The notes under the pieces are model-generated. The model saw only the letters and a list, made by a program, of their open reading frames with translations. It was not told the DNA's origin and did no database searches. 50,097 nt of DNA from an uncultured Kineothrix sp. (GTDB lineage: Bacteria > Bacillota > Clostridia > Lachnospirales > Lachnospiraceae). This document shows positions 25,204 through 33,829 of this stretch, piece after piece; positions within the stretch are counted from its first letter, which is position 1; each line of letters begins with the position of its first letter. Both the position numbers and the translations under genes were made by a program. The DNA lies in contig CAJUSR010000027.1 in the NCBI GenBank assembly GCA_910588855.1, forward strand, positions 1-50,097, written 5' to 3'.

Positions 25204-27168
25204 ATGATTATCACATTGAAAGACGGAAGCAGTAAAGAATATGCGGCGCCTATGAGCGTGATTGATATTGCAGCGGATATCAGCGAAGGGCTGGCAAGAG
25301 TTGCCTGTGCCGGGGAAATTGACGGAAAAGAAGTGGATTTGCGGACCGTTGTGGATAAGGATTGCAGTTTGAATATTTTGACGGTCAGCGATAAAGCAGG
25401 GCTTCAAGTGGTTCGGCATACGGCTTCTCATGTACTGGCGGAAGCGGTAAAAAGGATTTACCCGGATGCCAAGCTGGCAATCGGGCCCAGTATTGAAACA
25501 GGGTTTTATTATGATTTTGAACATGCGCCCTTTTCCAGAGAGGATTTGGATAAACTGGAAGCGGAAATGAAAAAAATCATTAAGGAAGGGAAGAAGCTGG
25601 AAAAATTTACTTTGCCCAGAGAGGAAGCAATCCGGTTGATGGAAGAAAAAGATGAGCCCTACAAGGTGGAGCTTATCCGGGATTTGCCGGAGGATGCAGT
25701 GATTTCATTCTACCGTCAGGGAGATTTTACTGATTTATGCGCCGGCCCTCACTTGATGAGTACCAAAGGGATTAAAGCATTTAAACTGATTTCCTCTTCA
25801 GGCGCATATTGGAGGGGCAATTCGGACAATACGATGCTTCAAAGGATTTATGGAACGGCTTTCCAGAAAAAAGAGGAACTGGCGGATTATTTGGAATATT
25901 TGGAAAACATAAAACTGCGCGACCATAATAAATTGGGCCGTGAAATGGAGCTGTTTACGACAGTGGACGTGATTGGGCAGGGGCTGCCGCTGTTAATGCC
26001 AAAAGGTGCTAAGATGGTGCAGACCATGCAGCGCTGGATTGAGGATTTGGAGGACAATGAGTGGGGCTATATCAGGACAAAGACCCCGTTAATGGCAAAG
26101 AGCGACTTATATAAGATTTCCGGCCATTGGGATCACTATACGGATGGCATGTTTGTGCTGGGGGATGAAAAAGTAGACAAGGAAGTGTTTGCCCTTCGGC
26201 CGATGACCTGTCCTTTCCAGTATTATGTTTATAAAGCAACACAGCATTCTTATAGGGATTTGCCGTTGCGCTACGGGGAGACGTCCACTTTGTTCCGGAA
26301 TGAAGATTCCGGCGAAATGCATGGCCTTACGAGAGTGCGCCAGTTTACGATATCCGAGGGGCACTTGGTTGTCAGACCGGACCAGATGGTAGAGGAATTT
26401 AAGGGATGTATCGCTTTGGCTAAATATTGTCTTGCGACTTTGGGGTTGGAAGACGAAGTGACATATCATTTGTCCAAATGGGATCCGGAAAATAAGGAAA
26501 AATATATCGGTGAGCCAGAAGTATGGGAAGAGACGCAAGGCCATATCCGCAATATCCTTACGGAATTGGAAATCCCGTTTACGGAAGATGTGGGTGAAGC
26601 CGCTTTTTATGGACCGAAAGTAGATATCAATGCCAAAAACGTTTATGGCAAAGAGGATACAATGATTACAATCCAGTGGGATGCACTATTGGCTGCCCAA
26701 TTCGATATGTATTATATTGACCAAAACGGGGATAAAGTGCGCCCTTATATTATCCACAGGACTTCTATGGGATGTTATGAAAGGACTTTGGCGTGGCTGA
26801 TTGAAAAATATGCAGGAAAATTCCCTACATGGCTTTGCCCGGAACAGGCGCGTGTCCTTCCCATTTCCGAAAAATACGAAAGCTATGCAAAAGAAGTGGA
26901 ACAGGAATTAAAGAAGAACGGAATATTGGCAACGGTGGATAACCGTTCCGAAAAAATTGGCTTTAAAATCCGTGAGGCAAGGCTGGCAAAGCTGCCTTAT
27001 ATGTTAATCGTAGGGCAGAAAGAGGAAGAGGAGAAAAATGTTTCCGTCAGAAGCCGCTTTGCAGGCGATGAGGGGAGCAAGCCTTTGGGAGAATTTATAG
27101 ATCAGATTTGCAAAGAGATTCGGACAAAAGAAATCCGTAAGGAAGAAGTGAAAGAAGAGAAAGCATAA
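25204..27168 (+). CDS. thrS: threonyl-tRNA synthetase
   Basis: A 654-residue class II synthetase that charges tRNA-Thr. Domains in order: TGS (start ITLKDGSSKEYAAP), the editing domain (RHTASHVLAEAVKR and FTDLCAGPHL), the catalytic core with zinc ligands in RPMTC, SEGH and IHRTS, and the C-terminal anticodon-binding domain (VLPISEKYESYAKEVEQELKK). The motif MTCPFQ replaces the commoner MNCPGH version, a variant I associate with clostridia. GAGG 6 bases before ATG 25204 beats the in-frame ATG 25192. Controlled by the T-box at 24275-24606. Confidence 0.93.
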   Translation: MIITLKDGSSKEYAAPMSVIDIAADISEGLARVACAGEIDGKEVDLRTVVDKDCSLNILTVSDKAGLQVVRHTASHVLAEAVKRIYPDAKLAIGPSIETGFYYDFEHAPFSREDLDKLEAEMKKIIKEGKKLEKFTLPREEAIRLMEEKDEPYKVELIRDLPEDAVISFYRQGDFTDLCAGPHLMSTKGIKAFKLISSSGAYWRGNSDNTMLQRIYGTAFQKKEELADYLEYLENIKLRDHNKLGREMELFTTVDVIGQGLPLLMPKGAKMVQTMQRWIEDLEDNEWGYIRTKTPLMAKSDLYKISGHWDHYTDGMFVLGDEKVDKEVFALRPMTCPFQYYVYKATQHSYRDLPLRYGETSTLFRNEDSGEMHGLTRVRQFTISEGHLVVRPDQMVEEFKGCIALAKYCLATLGLEDEVTYHLSKWDPENKEKYIGEPEVWEETQGHIRNILTELEIPFTEDVGEAAFYGPKVDINAKNVYGKEDTMITIQWDALLAAQFDMYYIDQNGDKVRPYIIHRTSMGCYERTLAWLIEKYAGKFPTWLCPEQARVLPISEKYESYAKEVEQELKKNGILATVDNRSEKIGFKIREARLAKLPYMLIVGQKEEEEKNVSVRSRFAGDEGSKPLGEFIDQICKEIRTKEIRKEEVKEEKA

Positions 27169-27216
27169 ATCCAGGATGTACAAAAAGCAATGCAGAGATG
27201 CGGAAAGTCATGAAAA

Positions 27217-28755
27217 ATGCGGAAAGTCATAAATAAATGGAAAATAGAAGATTGGTTTGGGGCAGTTTTTCTGGCGGCGGCTCTGGGAATGCTAATCGTA
27301 TCGGCGAGGCTTTGCTTTGCCGATGGGATATGGTATGATGAATTATTTACTATGGGCCTTGCGGAAAAAAGTTTCCGGGAATTGACGGCACTGACAGCGA
27401 GGGATGTGCATCCTCCCTTTTATTACTATTATGTCAAAGCAATGCTGGAGTTGTGCCGGATGATAAATCCGGGCATCAATGCAGTGATAGTTGGTAAATT
27501 ATGTTCCATTATCCCGCTGATAGGGCTGTCGGCCTATAGTATGACGAAAGTTAGAAAGCGGTTTGGGCTGCTTTGTGCGGGGCTTTTCCTTTTTTGCTCG
27601 GCAGCCATGCCCAATTTATCCCAGTATACGGTGGAAATAAGGATGTACACCGTGGCAATGTTTTTGGTTACGTCCGCTTTCCTCCATGCTTATGAAGTTG
27701 TCTGTGCAATGGCGGAAGGGGAAAGCGGGAAAAAGAAGGATTGGGTATTATTTGCACTATATGGGATTCTGGCATCTTATACCCACTATTTTGCCTGTGC
27801 GGCAACTGCCATGATTTATTTGTTCCTTTTGGTTTATATGATAATTACAAAGGCGGGCAGAAGGGAAAAAGGAAGCTGGGCTTTATGTACAATTGTTTCT
27901 GTGGTTTCCTATTTGCCTTGGATGTTTGTCGTAATCCGGCAGATGGCTCAGGTGAAAGAAAACTATTGGATACTTCCGTTATCTTGGCGGACATTCGGTT
28001 CCTGCGTGAAGTTTTTGATGAAGCCGCCCTTTGGAAGCGGCGGATTTCAAGTGGCGTCAGCGGTGGTTCTTTTTGCCGTTTATGTCAGCTTGATGCTTTA
28101 TGTCTTATGGAATAATAGGGAAAACCCGGCAGAAAGCTTTTTTGCCCTGACAGGCGTTGGTGTGCTGGCGGGAACGGTACTTTTCGGCTTTGCGGCATCT
28201 TTCCTTTTGCGCCCGGTGTTTATTGTGCGGTATATGGTTCCGGCGGCCGGATGTTTTTGGCTTTCGTTTGCTTTTTATGTTAGCAAGGCAGCCAGCCGGA
28301 AGAAAATATTTTTGCCCATCCTGCTGTTTTTGCTGGTTATGGGTATCGGGGATTTCCGATGGTTCCGCAACGATGAAACATGGCGGCGGGTTCGGATGGA
28401 AGAAGTAAAGGAAGCGCTTGGCCAAATCGGGTCGGAAGATATCGTCATTGCCCAGTTTAACCATGTACAGGGTGTGGTCGGATATTATTTGGATAATGAC
28501 ATGTATCTTTGGGGTGCGGAACCGGAGACACTAATTTGTGATATTTTTAAAAATAAATATTTTTCCGTATCCGAAGCGGGAGAAGTGAAAGAATGGATGA
28601 AGGCGGACAAAAATGTCTGGTTTATCGGCAACAAAGAAGCGGATTTGCTTTCGGAATGGGAAATGGAAGGCATTTCTACGGAAGAAAAACAAGAATTTAT
28701 GCTGGAAATTTATTGGGCAACCTTATATAAATTAGACGAAAAAGAAATGCGGTAA
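27217..28755 (+). CDS. GT-C (GT39/ArnT-like) membrane glycosyltransferase
   Basis: A 512-residue polytopic protein with 10 or more hydrophobic helices and the lipid-sugar transferase signature early on: WYDELFTM followed by DVHPPFYYYYVKA, the catalytic-Asp loop of dolichyl/undecaprenyl-phosphate-sugar transferases. A soluble C-terminal segment follows residue 400. It probably moves a sugar from a polyprenyl carrier to a cell-surface acceptor. The upstream 14 bases ATGCGGAAAGTCAT are duplicated around the start, and the ribosome site is weak. Follows thrS by 48 bp. Confidence 0.8.
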   Translation: MRKVINKWKIEDWFGAVFLAAALGMLIVSARLCFADGIWYDELFTMGLAEKSFRELTALTARDVHPPFYYYYVKAMLELCRMINPGINAVIVGKLCSIIPLIGLSAYSMTKVRKRFGLLCAGLFLFCSAAMPNLSQYTVEIRMYTVAMFLVTSAFLHAYEVVCAMAEGESGKKKDWVLFALYGILASYTHYFACAATAMIYLFLLVYMIITKAGRREKGSWALCTIVSVVSYLPWMFVVIRQMAQVKENYWILPLSWRTFGSCVKFLMKPPFGSGGFQVASAVVLFAVYVSLMLYVLWNNRENPAESFFALTGVGVLAGTVLFGFAASFLLRPVFIVRYMVPAAGCFWLSFAFYVSKAASRKKIFLPILLFLLVMGIGDFRWFRNDETWRRVRMEEVKEALGQIGSEDIVIAQFNHVQGVVGYYLDNDMYLWGAEPETLICDIFKNKYFSVSEAGEVKEWMKADKNVWFIGNKEADLLSEWEMEGISTEEKQEFMLEIYWATLYKLDEKEMR

Positions 28756-28838
28756 ATGTATATGAACCATTAATTTTAGCCATACTAAGAATGCAACATA
28801 AGGTTAGAATAAGGCTGGATGGATTAGGAGGTTAAATT

Positions 28839-29153
28839 ATGGCTCAATTAGACTGTACCGTAGACAATTGTATTTACAACAAAAGTGAATGCTGCTGTAA
28901 AGGGGATATTATGGTTGGCGGGAAACACGCCAAAGGCACAGATGATACATGCTGTGAAAGCTTTTCTGAAAAGCGCGGCGATTCATATACCAGTGCATTG
29001 GAACATCCGTGCAGAACAATCAGTATTGACTGCGAAGCCGTAAAATGTGTTTTCAACAGCAACTATAAATGCCATGCGGAACACGTAGATATTAAAGGCT
29101 GTGGCGCCTGCGACTGCAGGGAGACATCCTGTGCTACTTTTAAAGAAAAATAA
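28839..29153 (+). CDS. DUF1540 protein, two Cys-rich repeats
   Basis: A 104-residue protein with two DUF1540 modules, each with the pattern C...C.YN...C.C....I and a final C (TVDNCIYNKSECCCK near residue 10; AVKCVFNSNYKCHAE near residue 67). The cysteines probably bind a metal; function unknown. AGGAGG precedes ATG 28839. Confidence 0.88.
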   Translation: MAQLDCTVDNCIYNKSECCCKGDIMVGGKHAKGTDDTCCESFSEKRGDSYTSALEHPCRTISIDCEAVKCVFNSNYKCHAEHVDIKGCGACDCRETSCATFKEK

Positions 29154-29200
29154 AAAAAATAAAGAAAATAAAGAAAAAGAATAAAGGAAAATAAAAAAAG

Positions 29201-29242
29201 AAAAATGCTATGCAGCCAGTTTAACGGTTGTGTGGCATTTTT
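29201..29242 (+). terminator. terminator after the DUF1540 gene
   Basis: AAAAATGC pairs with GCATTTTT across an inner imperfect stem. It follows an A-rich stretch (29154-29200) of repeated AATAAAGAAA-like units. Bases 29243-29419 hold nothing I can name. Confidence 0.65.
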
Positions 29243-29419
29243 GCTTTGTGGGAAGATACATACTGCGCACCAAGGGAAAAGAGGTGACATAGCGGCCCCG
29301 CTCCGGTTACCCATACGAATGGTTTTTGTGGTTTTATGGCTTTTCTGCTTGCATATCCCGCTTGTTTTCTCTATAATAAATAGCGGAATAAGGAACAATG
29401 GTTTAGATTAGGAGCAGAG

Positions 29420-30055
29420 ATGAAAAATAAAGGGTTATTATTATTAGCGGCTGTGGGAGCGGCTGTAGTGCTTTTTATGGGGGGGATGTTTGCAGCAAAT
29501 ACTGTATTTGCCGCAGAAGAGCAGGCAGCGATTGACAACGGGACTTCGGAGACCGGGCTGCATGCGCTTACGGGTGCAGAAGCAAAGAAGGCTTATAAAA
29601 AGGAACTGTATGGGGATATAGGCTGTACGGTAACCCTGCCGGATGGATATGTTCCCAGCGATTCGGTAAAGGGGATGTATGTGTCGGAGCGGAATCCACT
29701 GGATTCTTCCAATATTTATTATGCAGTATCTGAGAATACGGATACGGAAGCTTTAAGCCAAATGCTGGATTCGGAAGAATATAAAAACCGGATGGAAGAT
29801 AAATTGAAAGAAACATATGGACAGGAAGCATCCGTAGCTGATTTCCAGTATACGAAAACAGAAATAAGCGGCTGCCCTGCCCATAAGATAGAACTGGTTT
29901 GCCGGACGGACAATGCGGAAATGGAACAATTGATTTATATTATTGTTGCGGACAAAACATATACGATTACTTACTCCCAGTCCATAGATGATGAAAGGAT
30001 GGAAGAATTTCAAAAAAGCGGGAAGACGATAGAGCTGGTGTTTGAGGAAGAATAG
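29420..30055 (+). CDS. secreted or membrane-anchored hypothetical protein
   Basis: A 211-residue protein with a signal sequence (hydrophobic core at residues 5-27, possible cleavage at VFAAEE) and an extracellular mixed alpha/beta domain with strands such as CTVTLPDGYVPSD and YIIVADKTYTITYSQS. The layout resembles PsbP/DUF1795-like domains, but I cannot assign it. GGAGCAGAG precedes ATG 29420. Confidence 0.65.
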   Translation: MKNKGLLLLAAVGAAVVLFMGGMFAANTVFAAEEQAAIDNGTSETGLHALTGAEAKKAYKKELYGDIGCTVTLPDGYVPSDSVKGMYVSERNPLDSSNIYYAVSENTDTEALSQMLDSEEYKNRMEDKLKETYGQEASVADFQYTKTEISGCPAHKIELVCRTDNAEMEQLIYIIVADKTYTITYSQSIDDERMEEFQKSGKTIELVFEEE

Positions 30056-30090
30056 ACGATAGGTGATAAAAGACAAAAAATAAAAAATGA

Positions 30091-30119
30091 TTGACAGACA
30101 ATAGAGACGGTGCTATAAT
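30091..30119 (+). promoter_or_regulatory. consensus promoter of the infC operon
   Basis: Perfect TTGACA at 30091-30096, a 17-bp spacer and perfect TATAAT at 30114-30119. Confidence 0.9.
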
Positions 30120-30124
30120 GATAG

Positions 30125-30293
30125 ACAGTTCGGCGATGGGATAGAAATCCCTTAAGCTGACGACAAACAAGCAGAGTGTCCACTCTCACCCTGCAGCGAA
30201 GGGCTGGCAGGCGTTCATAAATCAATGTTTTATTTTAGTTTGTAGAAGCGTTGTATGCGATGATAAGTGGACAGTTATGCTGTCCATTTTTTT
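30125..30293 (+). ncRNA. ribosomal L20-type leader with terminator
   Basis: The transcript leader between the consensus promoter and infC folds into several stems and ends in a terminator, TGGACAG / CTGTCCA with a T7 run (30268-30293). In Firmicutes such leaders bind L20 and cause premature termination of the infC-rpmI-rplT message. Assignment rests on position and the terminator rather than a covariance model. Confidence 0.75.
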
Positions 30294-30453
30294 GTTATTT
30301 AGAAACCTGTTGGGGGATGCGCACCGTGGGAAAAAGGGAAGTGGCTGCAGGTACAGCCGTGCTTTGGTGCGGGTATGCGTTGGAGCGCATACTTTTGCGG
30401 GTAAGGGAAGCTTCCCTACTCGATTATATTGGTATTATGAGGAGGACAAAGCC

Positions 30454-30960
30454 ATTAGCGAATTATTTATTAACGAGCAGATTAGAGACAAAGAAGTACG
30501 TGTGATTGGTGAAAATGGGGAACAGTTGGGTGTTATGCCTTCGAGGGAAGCTCTTCGTCTGGCAGAAGAGGCCGGATTGGATTTGGTGAAGATTGCCCCT
30601 ACTGCAAAGCCACCTGTATGTAAGATTGTCGATTATGGGAAGTTCCGTTACGAACAGGCGAGGAAAGAAAAAGAAGCGAGAAAGAAGCAGAAGATTATTG
30701 AGATTAAGGAGATTCGTCTGTCCCCGAATATCGATACCAATGATTTGAATACAAAGATGAATGCGGCAAGGAAATTTATCTCGAAAGGCGATAAAGTAAA
30801 GATTACCTTGCGGTTCCGCGGACGTGAAATGGCGCATATGGCGAACAGCAAGCATATATTGGATGATTTTGCCGAAGCGCTTTCTGATATTGCGTCCATA
30901 GAGAAAGCACCAAAGGTGGAAGGAAGAAGCATGACGATGTTTTTAACTGAAAAGCGTTAG
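30454..30960 (+). CDS. infC: translation initiation factor IF-3
   Basis: A 168-residue IF-3: N-terminal domain ELFINEQIRDKEVRVIGE, linker rich in Lys and Arg (RYEQARKEKEARKKQ), and C-terminal domain EIRLSPNIDTNDLNTK with KITLRFRGREMAH. It prevents premature 50S joining and checks the start codon. The start is the non-standard ATT at 30454, 8 bases after GAGGAGG; no ATG fits, and an AUU start is the classical IF-3 autoregulatory signal. A longer open frame reaching upstream covers the leader and is not coding. Confidence 0.92.
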   Translation: MSELFINEQIRDKEVRVIGENGEQLGVMPSREALRLAEEAGLDLVKIAPTAKPPVCKIVDYGKFRYEQARKEKEARKKQKIIEIKEIRLSPNIDTNDLNTKMNAARKFISKGDKVKITLRFRGREMAHMANSKHILDDFAEALSDIASIEKAPKVEGRSMTMFLTEKR

Positions 30961-31010
30961 TTCGTACAGTTAAAATAGATAAAATTTAGGAAGTATAGGA
31001 GGAATCAGAT

Positions 31011-31208
31011 ATGCCCAAAATGAAGACAAAAAGAGCTGCTGCGAAACGTTTTAAAGCAACAGGAACAGGTAAATTGAAAAGAAACAAAGCTTATAAAAGC
31101 CATATCTTAACAAAGAAATCCGCTAAGAGGAAGAGAAACCTTAGAAAGCCGACGATTACAGATGCAACGAATGTTAAGAATATGAAGAGGATTTTACCGT
31201 ATCTGTAA
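31011..31208 (+). CDS. rpmI: ribosomal protein L35
   Basis: A 65-residue basic protein with the L35 start PKMKTKRAAAKRFKATGTGK and SHILTKKSAKRKRNLRKP. It is part of the 50S subunit. AGGAGG precedes ATG 31011. Second gene of the infC operon. Confidence 0.96.
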   Translation: MPKMKTKRAAAKRFKATGTGKLKRNKAYKSHILTKKSAKRKRNLRKPTITDATNVKNMKRILPYL

Positions 31209-31335
31209 GTGGAGACATGATTATATGGTCAGGAAATCAGGCTACAGCATTGCGGAAAGCCAATGGGATTATCAACTAATACCCATGAAATTGACCGTCG
31301 GAATAACTTTTTAAGTCATAAGGAGGAAACAGGAC

Positions 31336-31692
31336 ATGGCAAGAATTAAGGGCGGGATGAACGCCAGAAGAAAACATAACAGAGTATTAAAGCTTGCAAA
31401 AGGTTACAGGGGTGCAAGGTCAAAACAGTATAGAATCGCAAAACAGGCAGTTATGAGGGCTTTAACATCTTCCTACGCGGGCAGGAAGCAAAGGAAACGT
31501 GAATTTAGGAAATTATGGATTACACGTATCAACGCAGCGGCAAGGATGAACGGGCTTTCTTATAGCAAGTTTATGTATGGTTTGAAACTTGCAGAAGTGG
31601 ATATGAACAGGAAAATGCTTGCAGAGCTGGCTGTCAACGATGCGGAAGGATTTAAGCAATTGGCAGAGCTGGCAAAGAGCAAAATTGCATAA
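31336..31692 (+). CDS. rplT: ribosomal protein L20
   Basis: A 118-residue basic protein with the L20 motifs RRKHNRVLKLAKGYRG, YAGRKQRKREFRKLWI and NGLSYSKFMYGLK. It assembles the 50S subunit and in this operon type represses its own leader. AAGGAGG precedes ATG 31336. The 127-bp gap after rpmI has no other signal. Confidence 0.96.
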   Translation: MARIKGGMNARRKHNRVLKLAKGYRGARSKQYRIAKQAVMRALTSSYAGRKQRKREFRKLWITRINAAARMNGLSYSKFMYGLKLAEVDMNRKMLAELAVNDAEGFKQLAELAKSKIA

Positions 31693-31704
31693 TTGATTCT
31701 GATA

Positions 31705-31735
31705 CCCTGTGGGATTTTGCCCACAGGGTTTTTTT
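31705..31735 (+). terminator. terminator of the infC operon
   Basis: CCCTGTGGG pairs with CCCACAGGG, followed by T7. Repeat B2 begins at the next base. Confidence 0.92.
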
Positions 31736-31861
31736 ACCATATGGGAAATTCCTTCGGATTTCCCATATGGTAAAAAGCAATTATCGCACTGCGGCGAAGG
31801 GGGAGTATGTCGCTGTCGCGACCCGCCGCAGGCGGAGAATCCTGCAAGCAGGATTCTTTTT
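31736..31861 (+). repeat. dispersed repeat B2, terminator-adjacent
   Basis: A 126-bp copy of the B family: hairpin ACCATATGGGAAATTCC ... GGATTTCCCATATGGT, GC-rich middle, final terminator-like hairpin GAATCCTGCAAGCAGGATTC with T5. Bases 31862-32074 are AT-rich; TATACT at 32034 may be the -10 box of pepD. Confidence 0.85.
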
Positions 31862-32074
31862 ACCTTATAAGAAATTCCTTATAATCCTCTATGATATTAA
31901 TTTCCTCCAAGATGATGTATAATGCGCATAAAAAGGAAAAGGCTGCCGGTGCGGTGCGTTTTAGCGCGAGTATGCGCAATGATATATGCTTTTTTAATCA
32001 AAATTTAATTATCATTCTCTTTTATTCAGTGTATACTATATATATTATGCAGATTATGGAGGAAGGGTAAAGAT

Positions 32075-33523
32075 ATGGCAGTAGTAGAGAATTTGAATCC
32101 GAAAAAAGTATTTCATTATTTTGGGGAAATATGTAAAATTCCTCACGGGTCAGGGAATGTGGATAAGTTGAGCGATTATTTGGTGGATTTTGCCAAAGAT
32201 AGAGGCTTGTTTTATATACAGGATGCATGGAAAAATGTAATTATCGTAAAAGAGGCAACTCCGGGATATGAGGGGGAGGCTCCAATTATTTTGCAGGGGC
32301 ATATGGATATGGTAGCGGTAAAGAAGCCAGGGGCATCAATAGACATGGCGAAGGAAGGGTTGCGCCTGCTTGTGGACGGTGACGATTTATATGCGGAGGA
32401 TACCAGCCTTGGTGGAGACGACGGGATTGCAGTGGCTTATGCCTTGGCGATTTTGGATTCGGATGACATTGCCCACCCACGGCTGGAAGTTATTATTACC
32501 GTGGATGAAGAAGTGGGAATGGACGGGGCAAGGGGATTGGATGTTTCCATGCTGAAGGGAAAACGGATGTTGAATTTGGATTCCGAGGAAGAAGGGATTA
32601 TCCTTGCCGGCTGTGCGGGAGGTGCAAGGGTGGATTGGATACTTCCTGTCAACAGAAAAGAAAAAGAAGGGAAACGATATACTTTAAAAGTGAAAGGGCT
32701 TCTGGGAGGGCATTCCGGTGCAGAGATTGATAAGGAAAGAGGAAATGCAAATGTCCTGCTGGGAAGGCTGTTGTATAGGCTGAGCAAAGAACTGAACTTT
32801 TATCTGGAAGAGTTAAACGGCGGTTTGGCGGACAATGCAATACCACGGGAAGCCTGTGCGGTTATTGTTGCGGAGCCGGATAAAAAGGGATATTTAGAGG
32901 ATACAGTGGAAAAAGTAGGGGAAGAATTGAAACAGGAATTGCAAACAAAAGATCCGGAAGTATTGGTTGTAGTGGAGGAAGTAGAAGAAAGAACTTCCAA
33001 ATGCCTTTCCGAAGAAGATACCAAACGGCTCATTTCGCTGCTTTTTGCTGCTCCTAATGGAGTGCAGGCGATGAGTGCGGACATTAAGGGCCTGGTGGAG
33101 ACTTCGCTGAATATGGGGATTGTCGATTTAAAGGATGATAGGGCAATGCTCCAGTTCTCGGTCAGAAGTTCTTTGGAAGGCGCAAAAAATGTTTTGATAG
33201 AAAAGTTGGAAAATATTGCAGCTATGGCTGGGGCATCTCAGGAAGTAAGGGGGGATTATCCGGGCTGGGCATATAAAAAGGAATCTCCATTCCGGGATAA
33301 ATCGGTGGAAGTATTCCGCAGATTATATGGAAAAGAGCCGAAAATACAGGCAATACACGCGGGGTTGGAATGTGGCTTGCTGTCCGCGAAGATACCGGGG
33401 CTGGAATGCATTTCCATCGGACCAGATATGAAAGATATCCATACCACAGAAGAACGCCTGAGCATTTCATCCACGGAACGGGTGTGGAATTATGTGCTGG
33501 AACTGTTGAAGCAGAAAGGGTAG
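32075..33523 (+). CDS. pepD: aminoacyl-histidine (cytosol non-specific) dipeptidase
   Basis: A 482-residue M20/M28-type di-zinc peptidase that splits dipeptides such as beta-alanyl- or aminoacyl-histidine in the cytosol. The metal and catalytic motifs are visible: QGHMDMV, TSLGGDDGIAVA, TVDEEVGMDGA (general-base Glu), LNLDSEEEG, GGHSGAEID, HAGLECG and GPDMKDIHTTEE. Length matches PepD. GGAGGAAGGG precedes ATG 32075. Its own stop at 33521-33523 comes just before a 45-bp tandem repeat. Confidence 0.92.
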   Translation: MAVVENLNPKKVFHYFGEICKIPHGSGNVDKLSDYLVDFAKDRGLFYIQDAWKNVIIVKEATPGYEGEAPIILQGHMDMVAVKKPGASIDMAKEGLRLLVDGDDLYAEDTSLGGDDGIAVAYALAILDSDDIAHPRLEVIITVDEEVGMDGARGLDVSMLKGKRMLNLDSEEEGIILAGCAGGARVDWILPVNRKEKEGKRYTLKVKGLLGGHSGAEIDKERGNANVLLGRLLYRLSKELNFYLEELNGGLADNAIPREACAVIVAEPDKKGYLEDTVEKVGEELKQELQTKDPEVLVVVEEVEERTSKCLSEEDTKRLISLLFAAPNGVQAMSADIKGLVETSLNMGIVDLKDDRAMLQFSVRSSLEGAKNVLIEKLENIAAMAGASQEVRGDYPGWAYKKESPFRDKSVEVFRRLYGKEPKIQAIHAGLECGLLSAKIPGLECISIGPDMKDIHTTEERLSISSTERVWNYVLELLKQKG

Positions 33524-33540
33524 AAGAAGGCGGAAGAAAG

Positions 33541-33710
33541 AAGAAGGTTAGAGGGAGAAAGCTAAAGGAAGAAGGTTTAAGAGAAAAGAAGGTTAGAGGG
33601 AGAAAGCCAAAGGAAGAAGGTTTAAGAGAGAAGAAGGTTAGAGGGAGAAAGCCAAAGGAAGAAGGCTTAAGAGAGAAGAGGGTTAAAGGGAGAAGGCTGA
33701 AGAGAGAAGA
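33541..33710 (+). repeat. 45-bp tandem repeat after pepD
   Basis: Three near-perfect 45-bp units (33541-33585, 33586-33630, 33631-33675) and a degraded fourth. The unit is purine-rich and, in a frame offset from pepD, encodes KKVRGRKPKEEGLRE. The frame lacks its own ribosome site, so it is annotated as a repeat. The rest of the gap to 33830 holds only the next ribosome site. Confidence 0.9.
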
Positions 33711-33829
33711 AACTTATAAGGAAGAGAAAGACTAAAGAAGGGAAAAAATGGATTGGACGCGGGAATAGGCGGTATCTGTTGCACAGAAAGAGGAAGCGTT
33801 CCGAAATAAGGACGGAGGAATTAGAATAA

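Noticed and set aside
30277..30453. Upstream extension of infC from 30277
   Set aside because: It overlaps the leader terminator and has no ribosome site; the ATT start at 30454 has GAGGAGG.
33370..33735. 121-codon ORF overlapping the end of pepD and the 45-bp repeat
   Set aside because: No start signal; the first half is an alternative frame of a conserved enzyme and the second half is a tandem repeat.
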